DNA of 64,000 nucleotides from NCBI GenBank assembly GCA_009760855.2, contig WPIO01000008.1:11550501-11614500 (forward strand), given 5' to 3'. How positions within the stretch are numbered: position 1 is the first letter of the stretch; each line of letters opens with the position of its first letter. The stretch is from Cristatella mucedo. Lineage: Eukaryota; Bryozoa; Phylactolaemata; Cristatellidae. The position numbers and the translations under genes are program-made. Below the pieces are notes generated by a model that worked only from the letters and a program-made list of their open reading frames with translations, was not told where the DNA came from and ran no database searches. Of the stretch, positions 36,197-48,654 are shown piece by piece.

Positions 36197-37665
36197 ATGC
36201 AAAGGAAGTGTAAGAATGATCCGCATATATTCTGCTACATCTCCAGAGGATTATCGATAAAAGAGCAGCGGCTAGCGATTACTACATTCATCAAACAGCA
36301 CTATCACGCCTACTTCGGATGCAAACTGAAAGATCACGATAAAACATGGGCGCCACGTATCGTCTGCAAGCCGTGTGTCAAAGCCAGTCAGAGCAAATGC
36401 ATGCCATTAGGAGTACCGATGATTTGAAGAGAAAAAACTGACCATGTTTCGGATTGTTATTCCTGCATGATTAACTTTAAGGACTTCAGCAAGAAGAATC
36501 CAGCTCCACCTGTTTCCCTTGATGATTTATTGACTCGCAGTGATGTGAGTTCAACTGAAGTTGAAGTTGATGGCAACTGTGGTGCTTGGTGCTCCAAATT
36601 TGATGCTCCTACACCCAAACTAATATCGCAATTTGATCTTGATGACTTAGTGAGAGACCTTGACGTGATCAAAGAGTCGGCTGAACTCCTCGGTTCTAGA
36701 TTGAAAGAGATAAATGTTCTTGCGCCGGGTACTACATTTTCGTGATATAGACATCGTGAACAAGAGTTTCTTCGGTACTTTTTGACGGAGGATTCACTAG
36801 TTTATTGCAGCAATGTCGACGGTCTAGTTAACCAAACGTAAAAGTGCTAAGATACAGCTGAGTGGAGACTCTTCATTGTTTCATTGAACCGCAGTTTAAA
36901 GGAAGCTTCACTTCACAATAGATGCAAACTTTCCTCTTTGCCGATTGCACATTCTATACAGATGAGAGACTTACGAAAATACTTCTCGATGAAATAAAAT
37001 ACAATAATCCCCAGTGGCAGATATGCGGCGATCTAAAGATCGTTGCCCTCCTGCTTGGACTTCTAGGTGGCTAAATAAAATAGCCGTGCTTTTCATGTCC
37101 GCGGGATAGTCGCGCTGATGCTCTTCATTGCCGACAGACAGACTGACCGGAGCGAACACATTGTATCGCCTGGGAGTGACATCTCCCGAGAACCTCCTTG
37201 TAGACAGAGAGAAAGTGTCACCTCTTCCTCCCTTGCACATAAAGCTTGGACTAATGAAAAGCATGTTAAGGCTCTGAATTAAAACAGTGATACCTTTAAG
37301 TACTTGCAAGGAAACTTTCCTCAAATCAGCGAAGCAAAGATAGAAGAAGCTGGCATTTTTGTTGGTGCATAGATCACAGAATTGTTCAAAGGCACTGTCT
37401 ACATAAAAAAAGTAACTGGGCTAGAGTTGCAGGCACGGAAGGGATTGGCGTCTGTAGTAGAGAAATTTCTCAGCAATCACAAGCCTGGTGACTAAGCATG
37501 AATCGTTGAGAACATGATTCGATGCTACTTGGTACTTAGCAGCAGAATGAGTGCTAAGGTACATTTTATAAACTCTCACCTTGACTATTTCCCTTCAAAT
37601 TTAGGAGCATCAAGTGAGGAACAATGTGAGAGTTTCCATCAGGACATACGCGTAGTTCGATCGCA
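36197..37665 (+). pseudogene. Second decayed copy of the uncharacterised recurring protein family
   Basis: Blocks appear in order on the plus strand: an N-terminal 76-codon frame with Cys pairs (KCKNDPHIFCYISRG, FGCKLKDHDKTWAPRIVC); a 92-codon frame (36467-36745) with FDLDDLVRDLDVIKESAEL; then broken WRLFIVSLNRSLKEASLH, PPLHIKLGLMKSM and finally HFINSHLDYFPSNLGASSEE with ESFHQDI. Stops and frameshifts interrupt the rest. The terminal block matches the minus copy at 6.2-6.7 kb. From memory this is a multi-copy family in several invertebrates, possibly linked to a transposon. Function unknown. Confidence 0.65.
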
Positions 37666-37960
37666 TGCGGGCCGGTACCGCTCCTTTCCTAAACAGCTGT
37701 TGGGAGCATCGTCGAGAGGGGCCTGTGCACAGCTGTGGCCCGCTTCTAATGAGGCGTTAACACAGGCCGATAATCCGCTGGTGAACAGATGGTGGATTCA
37801 CCATCGGGGTCGGCAAAGGCACAGCCGGAGTCGAGGAGAGGAGAGTCGAGTGGCAGAAGGGGGTGAAGGGAGCCGTGCGTCCTTCGGCTCCGTGCCTTGT
37901 GCAATAAACTGTTGGCGTCGTTCATCGGCTGGCTCTCTAATGTGCGAACCAAACTAGAAT
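37645..37960 (+). repeat. Solo-LTR-like dispersed repeat, copy 1
   Basis: Shares long blocks with 48655-48970, including GTGAACAGATGGTGGATT and CATCGGCTGG. CAATAAACTGTTGGCGTCG near the right end resembles a polyadenylation signal in an LTR R/U5 region. It interrupts the decayed protein copy just to its left. Confidence 0.5.
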
Positions 37961-38504
37961 ACGTGAAATGGAGCGCAGATATCAAGGTCGCAAGAATGCT
38001 AACGTGATGTTCGATTACTTCTGGAGCTTTAAGCGCTAAGTCACAATTCAGCTGCTGAGCACAGCCGAAAGTCGAGGAAGAGGCAGTTTAAAAAGCATTT
38101 GACTAAACTAAATTAAGGAAGGCTTATGTTTAAATTGTGCATGATCTAGATGATATTGCTGTTAAACGATTGTAAAAACTTTACCTATTGCACGTGAAAG
38201 TATTGTAAAATAACGCCAACTAGCTCCACTGCCAGCGGCCAGGGGTTTGGCCAAGATGGGGGGAGTAAGAGTTCCCTCTCTTTGAGCCGGCTCCCAAATT
38301 GTTGATATTTCCTGAGAAACTTGAAAGAATTAACAGCCTAATGGAATTTCAATATATGTGCTTGAATTATTTTGTGGATAGCATCGCGAATATCCATTGT
38401 TTACACCTTGAAGTGACATTCCATAGCTTACTTAGAAATATTTTCTTCTGCGTCGAATTGATTTTAAAGTTCCACACAGTCAGCTACTTGGTATATTTGA
38501 CAGC

Positions 38505-38592
38505 TTACAGCCTCGGCAAATGTAAAGGGCCTAGAAAAATATTGAGCTCTCTGAGGACGCTTTATCGAGTGCATTATTATTATTATTATTAG
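38505..38592 (+). mobile_element. LINE 3' terminal fragment
   Basis: CAAATGTAAAGGGCCTAGAA, hairpin core, GACGCTTTATCGAGTGC and a (ATT)n tail. Only the last 90 bp are present. Confidence 0.75.
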
Positions 38593-40585
38593 AAACAGAC
38601 AATTGTTGTGACGTGGCGGGCTCCCAGGCATCGGTCGGGATATCGGGGTGGTAATGTGGCGCCACATTCACATGCTGGGGCCGCTGAGAGTATGACGTCA
38701 CTTGGGACGTAACCTCTAGTAAAGTTGAGCGCGGGAGCGCTTCCTTGAAAAAATGCCCAATTGACTTCAGCTAACAGAGCAGAAGGTTGCCAGAAGTCTT
38801 AAAGACACACTTTCATTTTATAAGCTACGACGCGAATTAGTCGTCGCAAGGAGTTCGTGATTGTGCGAGCTTCCGTTGGAGTTTTGGCAAAGTACTTACA
38901 GATGCTGCTCGTTTGACAGCACCGCTTTGGCGGTCTTGAGCAACAACATGAAGAGACCAGGAGCTACACCACTGAATGGTAAGATAAGAAAGAATCTGAG
39001 GCCACTTGTAACTTTAAAGATTCTGAGACCACTTGCTAGGGCGACTGTCTACATCTCACGCTCATCAATCAGGTTAGAGAGCTGATTTTGAAGACAAACA
39101 TAGTAGCCATGCCGGACAGTTCTAAAAAGGCTGTAGCCGCGCTCTCGACTCGCAAAGCTGAGACCTGCGGGTGGGTGGCCTGCCTGAATTCTCTTAGGCT
39201 TTCCTGGCAAGCGTGGCGGCTGCCTGCGGAGAACGGACAAGAAGCCGAAAGTGCCGAAGATGCGCCGCCGCATGCGGTGAGCCTCTTGGGCCCCCGTAAA
39301 CAATACGCTAGCCCATTTAAAACTGCTGGCTGCATCTGTAAAAAAGACGCTGACTCTGCACACTAATGATACGCCATTCGGACGATACTCTGAAAATATT
39401 GTTTAGCCTCATTACTAGAACATTTGAATATGTGCGCCGGTGACGCACAGCCCGGAAGCACTTGCAGGGCAGTCTAAAAGGAAATTGGCAGATTCGGAGA
39501 GCGTGAAGCTACGTCAGCCGAAAGTTCGGGCGCAAAAGAACTCGCAATGCTAGTCTAATGGAACTTGGCTCTTGGGCTCCTATAAAATATCATCAGTGCC
39601 ATCCTTTACGGGCCTTCAAGGTGGTTTCGTAAAGTTTTGCTCTTTTTTTAGCCTATGGGAGAGCCGGGAAACGAAGGCGTACTATTCCGAAACGGGAACT
39701 GGTCACAGCGGACCGAGTTCTCTGCAGGGAAAAGCACCATCAAGTGAGAACTGCTGATAGACTTCGTAAGATTCAACCACTGCCCATCCAGTTATACTTC
39801 GCCAATTGTGCTCGAAGATGTCTTTGCACAGCTCGAGGAAGCGGCTTCGTAGGAACACGGTCAAAGCTAATGTCTTCGTAGGAACACTGATAAAAAAAAA
39901 GATAAAGGAGTATTGCAAATTAACCAAGATGCCGACCAGAATGGAGAAAGCGTCTTAGAATATTTCTTTACCGTGTTTTCCGGCTTTCTGAGCAATTGCA
40001 AAGCTTAAAACCATGTATGAGCAGCTGCTACTGGCTCCCAGAAGAAAATATGCAATAATGGACAATTTTCTTCATAATGTTCGTTTAAAATCCGCATCCT
40101 TAATGTTCATCGTGAGACGTTCACGTAGAGCTTTGGAGCGTACTCGGAGCAGCAAGGCGAGCACTTAAACAAGGATACATTTTACTTATAAAAGCGTTAC
40201 TAATGACATTATAACGAAAGCACGACGAGGGATAATGTTTTGGGACTTCTCCGAGAAAAAGATTCGTAGGCTAGCTGAAAATGCAGCAAAACTACCCACA
40301 TCTGAATTGCGTTGAGCGGGAATTTTGAATGACTTCAGATTAAATGCATGTTAATTTTGATTCATTTGCTGTTAAATCTGACTGAATACTTACCACAGGA
40401 CGTGAATTTGACATTTTCTCAACGGAAATGGTTTAACTTCCAGTTAATCATTGCCCTGGTCAAAAAGCAAAGGTTAGAGGTAACAATAGTTCGTGTGTAC
40501 ACTTGTGATGCGTAAGCAATTAAGAAATAACATTTACTACCCGACGAAAAAAGATTGATTTACATAAGAACTTACGATGGAATTC
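38593..40585. other. No supported gene
   Basis: A short open start MKRPGATPLNG (38949) ending at a consensus donor GTAAGA could be a first exon, but nothing downstream supports it. Frames at 39.05-39.37 kb overlap on both strands without a family signature. Confidence 0.35.
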
Positions 40586-40589
40586 ATTT

Positions 40590-40712
40590 CTGACTGGCGC
40601 CACGACATCCCCTGATTTGACCGCATTAAAACAAAACTGAAAACGCATTTAATTGTCACAGTATTTAGTACGTCCTTGTGCTTATGCATGTTGGCACTGT
40701 CCATCCTGCCCA
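40590..40712 (+). mobile_element. LINE fragment interrupted by an LTR-like sequence
   Basis: Matches the ORF2 end and start of the 3' UTR (GACATCCCCTGATTTGACCG, GTCCTTGTGCTTATGCATG). It stops at CCATGACAGCCC, where the LTR-like repeat begins. Confidence 0.65.
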
Positions 40713-40713
40713 T

Positions 40714-41075
40714 GACAGCCCTCCGCACGTACTGTCGTCGGGCTGGGTAGCGAAATCAGGCAGCAAGACTTCTGGCTCCAACAACAAACACTTTATTCTC
40801 CAAACCACGCCGGCCAAACCCAGTCTACGCACTCTAGATGGCTGCAGGCGTCAAGGGATCTCGCCATCCCCTCCCGTTGTACTCCTTCGGCAGCCCATAT
40901 ATTCCATGCATGCGTTGTTTTCGCACTGTCGAGCCACTGTTTGTTCCGAACCCGCCCGACAGCTGACTGCTGTTTGTGGTAGATGGACGTCCGCACAGAT
41001 GCCGCCAATGCAGAGATTTGGGCAGGACTGCCGAGTCATCTGCTGAGTCATCATCCGCCCTCCACCACTCGCGAG
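40714..41075 (-). repeat. LTR-like repeat, copy 1
   Basis: Begins TGACAGCCCTCCGCACG and contains AAACACTTTATTCTCC, an inverted polyadenylation signal. It shares its first 150 bp or so with 46683-46850. Orientation is inferred as minus from the AATAAA. It is probably a solo LTR. Confidence 0.5.
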
Positions 41076-43104
41076 CCTTCAGCTGCTTAAGCAGGGTTCG
41101 AGGAATTACCTAAATCTAATCCACCTGAAATCCACTCTTATTAGGCTGACATCTACCCAGCGTTAGCGTTGCCGAGCTCAAACTTTGAGAGCTGGTATTG
41201 TGGTACACGTTCGATTTTATCTATCCACCAAACGTCTTGTCGCTGTGCCCACGCGAATTTATGCAAGTGAGCTTCAATGCCGGACGCCTGTACCGCAATC
41301 TATTTTAGTTCCCTTCAAATCCACCCATAACAAGCTGCTCATGGCTCCAAGAAGTTCGGAATATCAAACTAAGCTACATTTTCAATGTACCCAGAAAGGT
41401 TCTCGTGATTCTACTAACGAGTTCTCATAAAGTTTACTGAAATAACATTGCAGTGGCCCAGGCCAACGAAAGAAGCCCTGTACGAAAAGCTCCTTTTTTG
41501 ATTGCATGTGACAACACACTCTGTGAAAACTGCACTCAAAAAGTTTTCCTTGCTTTGGCACTGCCGTTCTTGTGCGATGCCCTGCAATCGACTGCAGTAG
41601 CACGGGCCAATACCACAATCCACTTCAATCTACTGAATCCACCACAAAAAAAGAAATCTATTTCCCCGAGCTCCAGTTTGCATTGCATATTAAATTGCAC
41701 AGTGTTGTTTTACACACCCAGGTGCAACATAAAGTTGTGCATCCTCGAACTGTGGCAATGTGTGCAGTAATCACCTGAAATGACCTGGGAAACAACCACA
41801 ATCCACTCGGTTCCACTGTAAATCACCCCCAAACTGCCGTCCCGAAGCTCTAATCGAATTGCACATAAGACCAGACTCGGTTCAAAGTACACCGAAAAAA
41901 TTTCGCTCCATTGTGCACACGCATTCTCATGCAATGCATTGCAATCGACTGCAACGGCCCGGTCCCGTACCTCAATCCACCTCAATCCACCGAAGACCAC
42001 TGCAATCCGCCGCACAGTGACCAGAACTCGTACACTAGATGCTCTAATTAGGATTTCGCGTCGTTCTACTCTTCGATTATTGTGTACTCACATAACTTCA
42101 CTGTAATTGCATCAAACATTCTGCAGCACTGCATTGCAATCGATTGCAATGAACCGGGCCAGCACGTCAATCTACCGAAACCCGCCGAAAAATGACCAGA
42201 ATACGTACACTTCAAGCTCTAATAGTGATTGCACGTTGCTCAAATCTTCGGTTATTGTATAATCGCACAATTTCACTACAATTGCCTCGACAATTCGGCA
42301 GCAATGTTCTGCAATTGACGGCAATGGCCCCGGGAAAATACGCTAATCCATAACGGTCCATTACGAATGGACCGACAGTTGCTAAGAGAAGCTGGAACTT
42401 TCATTTATGCATACTTGCGTACTGCACTACTCTGCATTAAAAGTGCAACCACATCCGTTTGAACAATCGAGAGCGCACAATCAAGGGCAATGCACGGCAA
42501 TCGACGGCAATGGCCCGTCCTCTACCGAAATCTGTTTCAAATTTTCTGGAAATCGGCTGGAAATCGGCTGGAAATCGGAAATGGTTGAAATTGCAGTTAT
42601 CATACCATATAACGCTCACTGTGTGGGCACATACTGTCATTTTGCTCGTTCAATCTTGGGCAACGCATGGCAATCGACGGCAATTGCCCGAGACAATAAA
42701 GCAATCTATGATTGTCTGTTACAATTACAAAGCGTAGGGGGAAGATCCAGCTTTTCTTGCGTATTACAGTGCACTGTATTAAAAGTGCAGCCGCATCCTT
42801 TCAACCAATCGCGAACGCACATTCGAGGGCAATGCACAGACATCGAGTTAACGGCCTGTGAAAATGCGGAAATCTAGAATGGTCAATTAAAAATAGACTA
42901 GATGCTGCTGGGTGAGGCTCCCATTTCAATTTTTCGTTCATGTATACTCTATTTTTGGTGTGCCCAGGAAATGCCATTTGTAAAGCTAGCTTTCGGTCGC
43001 TGCATTGTAATCAAAAGGCAGTAGTCCATGCCAATACAGCAGACTTCTGCAATCCTTCGCAAATCGACTGCACGTAGGCCGTGCAACGAAAAATTAATAA
43101 GAAT

Positions 43105-43580
43105 AACACACTTGATAAAGCGACCTCAGAGAACTTAATCTCTTTCTAGGCGCTTTACATTTGCTGCAAAGGAAGCGCGATTAAATGATAAGTAGAAGTA
43201 TACATCAGGTATTACATCGAACTTCTTTAAAGTTCGATGTTATACCTATTGTAATACCAATATTGCAATCAAGGCCTGGCTATTTGCTATGGCTTTCTAT
43301 CAGGTTCCTACGAGTGTAGGTAAATGACTAGAGGTGGTACAACGCTTAGCCTGGTGGGGAGTAGATGTTAAAGGTAGGCTGGAGCCAAAGCATGAAGGGA
43401 ACCCAACAGTCAGTGACAAAACCATGAAGTCGGTGCGCTGTAGGACTGGCAGCCAGTGCAGGTCGGCGAGAAGTGCTGTGATGTGGCAACTGCCTAGCAT
43501 ATGACAGACAAGCCTAGCTGCCGAGTTTTGCACCAACTGTAAGCGCTTGATTGCACGGGCCTGTAGACCGGCAATCATTC
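43105..43580 (-). mobile_element. LINE 3' end and ORF2 fragment inside the array spacer
   Basis: Terminal hairpin and TGCTGCAAAGGAAGC at 43105-43180, then after a 41-bp hairpin insertion (43207-43247) the ORF2 C-terminus (LQLVQNSAARLVCHMLGSCH, DLHWLPVLQRTDF). Confidence 0.75.
43207..43247. repeat. 18-bp hairpin interrupting a LINE copy
   Basis: AGGTATTACATCGAACTT (43207-43224) pairs with AAGTTCGATGTTATACCT (43230-43247) with one mismatch around a 5-nt loop. It may be a small foldback insertion. Confidence 0.6.
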
Positions 43581-44269
43581 GCATGTTGTTTTCGGTAACA
43601 AGGATCTGTCTCGGCGTGATAGTCAGGACAACGAAGCGATCGGTGACATTGACGATCATCTACGTGCATGTGCATGGACTCATCTCAAAGGTCAGCGCGT
43701 ATATGTTGTTTCTTTGAGATTTAAATGCACTTCCTTTTTTTACACACCGAGTGCTCGCCTACTCTACCCGCCAAGGTCTGGCTTGGGGAAATATGTGTAC
43801 CTGAGTTTTCACTACACGTGCAAACGAAGCGTGCCGAGACGCGTGGATTTCTGCACTGTTTTTCGCTCTTATTATGTCATATACGGTGCCGATCGATATA
43901 ACCAATGGTTTGCTTTCCGTGTGTGTAACTTCTGTAATAGCTTATGTTACACAGAAAGTCATCGAATGACACTTAGCATGATGCCATTGTGTTCATTAGA
44001 TTTAGTTCATTATTTATTGTACTTGCAGTGTTCAAGAACTTGATTTAAATGTATCATAACAGCAATAAACAAAGATGTATTATCCTTACATTATAAATTT
44101 TTTAATGAGATACTTGCAAGATTGACTCACGACCTAAGCACATCCGGTCATAAATTCCCTTTGCTTGAGCAGCTCCTGAGGCTCGAGGCTGATCAATATA
44201 CGCTTGTCACCTGAAACCGTGGTGTACTTGTTGAGATTGAGTATGCTGCAATTAACAAATATATAATGC

Positions 44270-44358
44270 ACCCTTTGCAGCAAACGTGAAGTGCCCGGGG
44301 AGAGATGAAGTTCTCTGACGGCGCTATACAAATGCATTAATCTTATTATTATCGAGGC
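44270..44358 (+). mobile_element. LINE 3' terminal fragment
   Basis: CCTTTGCAGCAAACGTGAAG, GTGCCCGGGGAGAGATGAAG, TCTCTGACGGCGCTATAC and ATT tail. Confidence 0.7.
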
Positions 44359-45639
44359 TTACGCATATGCTTCTTTGTCCGACCGACAAGGTCCCCAATG
44401 GCTTGGCAATGACATGCAAACTGAAAGTTCACACCCCTGGACTTTCTTGACAGCCCTTAGGTAGAGCACGGTAAATTAAAATCTATCCTTTTTACCTTAA
44501 CATCACTACAGCTGTCCGAGCCTGAAGTTTTACTAATTAGTGTAGCTTCTCACCTTACCGCTGATGTTTTGTTTTAGCGCTCACCGAAACTCCAACACTC
44601 ACTACACCTGGCTGTAGAGGGCTGCCGATATGTTTTTTTCGGGCTAACCACAATGAATCCCTCACCCGGTACGCCCGTTTGCATACCCGTGGTCACATGA
44701 CTGGAGTTGAGTATGCACACTAAAGACGGCTGAGAAATTACGGTAGTACTTTTCCCCCGAACTGAACCCCCGGTGTACTTTGAACCGAGCCTGGTCTTAT
44801 GCGCAATTCGATTAGAGCTTCGGGACGGCAGTTTGGGGGTGATTTACAGTGGAACCGAGTGGATTGTGGTCGTTTCCCAGGTCATTTCAGGCGATTACTG
44901 CACATTGCCACAGTTCGAGGATGCACAACTTTATGTTGCACCTGGGTGTGTAAAACAACACTGTGCAATTTAATATGCAATGCAAACTGGAGCTCGGGGA
45001 AATAGATTTCTTTTTTTGTGGTGGATTCGGTAGATTGAAGTGGATTGTGGTATTGGCCCGTGCTACTGCAGTCGATTGCAGGGCATCGCACGAGAACGGC
45101 AGTTCCAACGCAAGAAAAACCTTTTTAAGTGCAGTTTTCACAGAGTGTGTTGTCACATGCAATCGAAAAAGGAGCTTTTCGTACAGGGCTTCTTTTATTT
45201 CGTGGTGGAATGCAGTGGATTTTGGTGGGTTGCAGTATTGGCCTGGGCGGCTGCGATGTTATTTCAGTGGAATTCGTGAAAACGCGTGAATCATACGAAA
45301 TTTTCTGGGAACATCGTAGATGTAGCGCAGTTTGATATTCCAAACTTGTGGAGCTTTTCGCAGCTAATTTGCGGTGAATTTGAAGGGAGCTAAAATAGAT
45401 TGCAGTGGATTGCGGTACAACCATCCGGCGTTGAAGCTCATTTGCATAAATGCGCGAGCGAATAGCGACATGAAATTTGATGGATAGATCAGATCAAGCG
45501 TGCACTACAGTATCAGCCCAAAATCTGAGCTCGGCAACGTGAATGTATGGTCAGTGTTAGCCTAATTAGAGTGGGTTGTGGTAATTCGTCGAACCCGCTT
45601 GCTTACGCAGTCGAAGCCCCCGTAGGGTGTTCGCCCAGT

Positions 45640-46682
45640 GCTAGCAGGCTGCAGAGTCATGCTCCCTCACATCCATCTTGTCAAAGTTGGGTAGCAGACT
45701 AGTGGTCTGTTGCTGCAAGTTGGGGCCGGCCTCCAGTGTCCTGCAGCTGCAATGTCACTGCGGTGCCCATTGGCCCAGCAGGTCGATCGGCTGCCCTCTG
45801 ACCGTGTGGAACAGAGTGAGCCAGTCTCATCTCTTTGCCATGGCAGGCATTCGGCAGAATCCGCTGGTCTGCTGATCGCGGAATGACCCTTCGTGCTGTC
45901 CATCTCATGTGCATTAGACCCCCATCATTCACATAGCCGTGCTGGTTAGGCTCCAGGCTATTTCCGAGGAGCCTTGGCTCATGCTTCAACATGGCGTCAG
46001 ACTTCCGGCTGAGCGCGACAGAGGGCTCGGCCTCCTCTTCTGCTGGTTGCATCCCGGGCGACGTCTGGTGAATCCTTGTGCCTTCACGGCTCTCCCGGCG
46101 GGTCAGTCGTTCGCACCCGCTTTGGAAGAGATCATCCTCGACTTGGGCCCCAAGTAGCAGCTCGCGCTACGAGACCTGCTCCACTGGGGGCTGGCTCTGC
46201 TCCTGACTGAGGTGGCTGGGCCACCTGCTCCTCCACTGGGGGCTGGCTTTGCTCCTGACTGGGGTGGCTGGGCCACCTGCTCCTCCACTGGGGGCTGGCT
46301 TTGCTCCTGACTGGGGTGGCTGGGCCACCTGCTCCTCAAACCCGGCTTTTCTCAGAAACTCCAGCTCCAGGTATCTCCGAAGACACCACTTCCACCTCCC
46401 TTGTCTCCGCTCCTGCTCTTTTGGCTCATCCTCCGGTCGCCGCTCTCACTCCTTGCGTTGCTGACGTTCCTCCACCAGTTGCTGTTTCCGCTTGAAGCTC
46501 TACAGAAGAAGTATCTCCCAAGGGCTTCTCCGATCCTTTTTCATCAAAATCTCCATGCTTGCCATTCCCTGGTAACTCAAGCCATAGCACTTTGGCATGC
46601 ACCGCTCTGGCCAAGCTGGTGCTCACTTTACGAAGAACCCGGAGGAGAGACCGTCCAAAATCCCACCGCTGAGCCACCAAAT
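45640..46682 (-). mobile_element. LTR-retrotransposon leader and gag-like remnant
   Basis: Reading leftwards from the LTR-like repeat at 46683, ATTTGGTGGCTCAGCGGTGG resembles an LTR border with a primer-binding region. Open minus-strand frames follow (46680-46426; 46339-46103; 46052-45699), rich in Pro, Gln, Ser and charged residues as in gag. No Cys-His knuckle, protease, RT or integrase is seen, so the element is incomplete. Confidence 0.45.
46169..46340. repeat. 52-bp tandem repeat, about 3.2 copies
   Basis: Unit CTGCTCCTCCACTGGGGGCT and so on repeats with a 52-bp period. Copies two and three are identical over most of their length. Because 52 is not a multiple of three, each unit shifts frame, and both strands stay open through it by chance. 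Confidence 0.85.
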
Positions 46683-46850
46683 GTGACAGCCCTCCGCACG
46701 ACCTGTCGTCGGGCTGGGTAGCGCGACCGAGCTACAAGCCTGCTGGCTCCAACATCAAGCACTTTATTAGTAACGAAGCCGGCCACGTCCAGTCTACACA
46801 CTATAGACGGCTGCCTGCGTCGAGGGATCTAGCCCTCTCCCCTCGCACTA
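46683..46850 (-). repeat. LTR-like repeat, copy 2 (truncated)
   Basis: TGACAGCCCTCCGCACGACC start and inverted AATAAA (AAGCACTTTATTAG) match the copy at 40714. It is cut at about 46850 by a LINE 3' end. Its position next to the primer-binding-like sequence suggests it is the 5' LTR of the minus-strand element. Confidence 0.55.
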
Positions 46851-46854
46851 AGCA

Positions 46855-47008
46855 CATTTTCATACTAACCCCGTGTATGTCACCTCTATCCATCTTATGC
46901 TTGTTGTCATGAAGCATGCTGCCCTAACCACTCCACCTTGCTTCCTTTGCAGTATATGTAAAGCGTTTAGAAAGAGATAGGGTTCTGTTAGGGCGCTATA
47001 GTTAGGAA
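46855..47008 (+). mobile_element. LINE 3' UTR fragment
   Basis: CTAACCCCGTGTATGTCACC, CTTCCTTTGCAGTATATG, and the terminal hairpin (46962-47000). Confidence 0.7.
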
Positions 47009-48650
47009 GTTATATGAGAGCTTTGATGCAGCTAAACATCATTTCTCATTCATATATCACATAACTAGATATCCCTTATAATATGATCAAAACCACGAAA
47101 CGTTCACCGGTGGCTATACGCCAGCGTTTTTTAATGAGATGATGACAGACATCTCAAAGAAGGCTAAACTTCCAAAACACATGGATAAAAGACAGCAAAC
47201 GAAAAAGTCACGAGAGAAAATCTGTATGTGTGAAGAGACTCTCGTAATAATCCGCAACTGCTCAGAAAAGCTGTCTAAGAGATGGGCTGTCTCTCTTGCG
47301 AAGTGCAAACAACAATCTTTGTTAGACTGCATTCAATGATAACAAAAAGAGCCGAAATTATAGCATGAGTTTATGGGCTATAATGCCAAGAGTCTATAGA
47401 ACGGTCTTTGTTGGGCCTTATGAAATCTTGTCCTTAGATGACAAATTAATATACACCTTAAACACGGTCTAATAGGTGCTATAGCCATTCTAACGACGGA
47501 AAACTCACTCAGTAACAGGTTCCTTCCACTTTCCAGCGGTCTGATTGCGATAGCGAAGAGGATTTCTAGTTAGAAGTCAGAGAAAGGTCAAATCAAATTC
47601 TCACCACGTGTGTCACCCATGAATACTTGCTTTCTTGCTTGCTTTTTTGCATCAATCTATGCATGGGCGAATGCTGGGAGTGACGTTTGCATTTGACGCC
47701 ACCACCTTCAAATGGTCCAGCTGCTTGATGCGTAAGGGTTAAGTGAATAGGCAGCGTGACGGAGCGTAGAGACGTAGCGGAGCTCGACTATTTCTCGTCG
47801 CTCCACCCCATCGGCCAGCCAGTCGCGATACTCGCAGGATGGCGAGTACCGAAGGCCTTGCACTCGATCAGCAGTTCGCCAAAATCTCTTAGAGACATCC
47901 TGGCAGGCCCTTGCTTGCTATTCTTCCTCGCGAAAGCGAGTCGTATTAAGTATCAAAGAAAGAGCAAAAAAGACGAGACTTCGGCCGTATCTCGGATTGA
48001 AGAGCTCTGATCTTTTCCGATTGTGCCTGTGCGAAACTGCTGCACATACATAGCACATCTGAAAGACTAAGTAATTGCTTTGAAATGGAAAGTGGCATTT
48101 GTCGACAGCAAAAGCCCTTATATCACAGCACAGGATTATATAAAAAGTAGAATTGTTCTCCGAGGAATCTCTATTCGGTCACCATTAGCTACCATCTACG
48201 GAATTTTTAATTCAAGTCCAGACTAACACCTACCACCAGACGTTCTGTACTCAGCCGTGCGAGGACAAGAGTTGGTGGAATTTATCGTAGCTGACTTTAG
48301 CATTGCACGAGCGCTGATTCTTTCGCGTGTGGACCAGACAAATAGCGAATTATTTTGGGGTGCCTTCAAGTTTCATTAGATTTTCCTGAATTGCTAGTTA
48401 ATTCATCGAAGCACTGTGGAACCTCAAAAGGCTGTGGGCCCATCGTCGAGCTCTTTGCCGGCTTAGACGAAACCACTCGAATAAATTCCCAGCAGATTAG
48501 CGTAGTAGCAAACATTTTCTATGTACAAAAGACCAGCAGGGCATAATTTGAGCAGATACGAAGTATGTGGCAAACCCAATGAGCAGTTCCATGATTGAGC
48601 CGTGTGTAGTTGGGTTGTATGCAGGCCTATACTGCTCCTCTGGTAAACCG
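47009..48650. other. No supported gene
   Basis: Frames at 47139-47339 (basic, KRQQTKKSREK) and 47756-48010 are open but show no family signature or splice context. I see no named repeat. Confidence 0.4.
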
Positions 48651-48654
48651 CTGG

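Larger units (their letters stand above)
41275..45440. repeat. Degenerate ~180-bp tandem array with long inverted flanks
   Basis: Segments 41275-41905 and 44773-45437 are inverted copies of each other (for example TGTACTTTGAACCGAG and GAGCTTCGGGACGGCAG on opposite strands). Inside, a motif of the type GCAATCGACTGCAATGGCCC recurs at 41584, 41941, 42136, 42311, 42497, 42670 and about 42839, with spacings of 357, 195, 175, 186, 173 and 169: a diverged tandem unit of about 180 bp. Two units may form a higher-order repeat of about 350 bp (42370 and 42720 regions). LINE and unrelated DNA occupy the right part of the spacer. Frames here are not genes. Confidence 0.75.

Noticed and set aside
46103-46464. 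Pro/Ala-rich genes across the 52-bp repeat
   Set aside because: The period is not a multiple of three and frames are open on both strands, so these are repeat artefacts.
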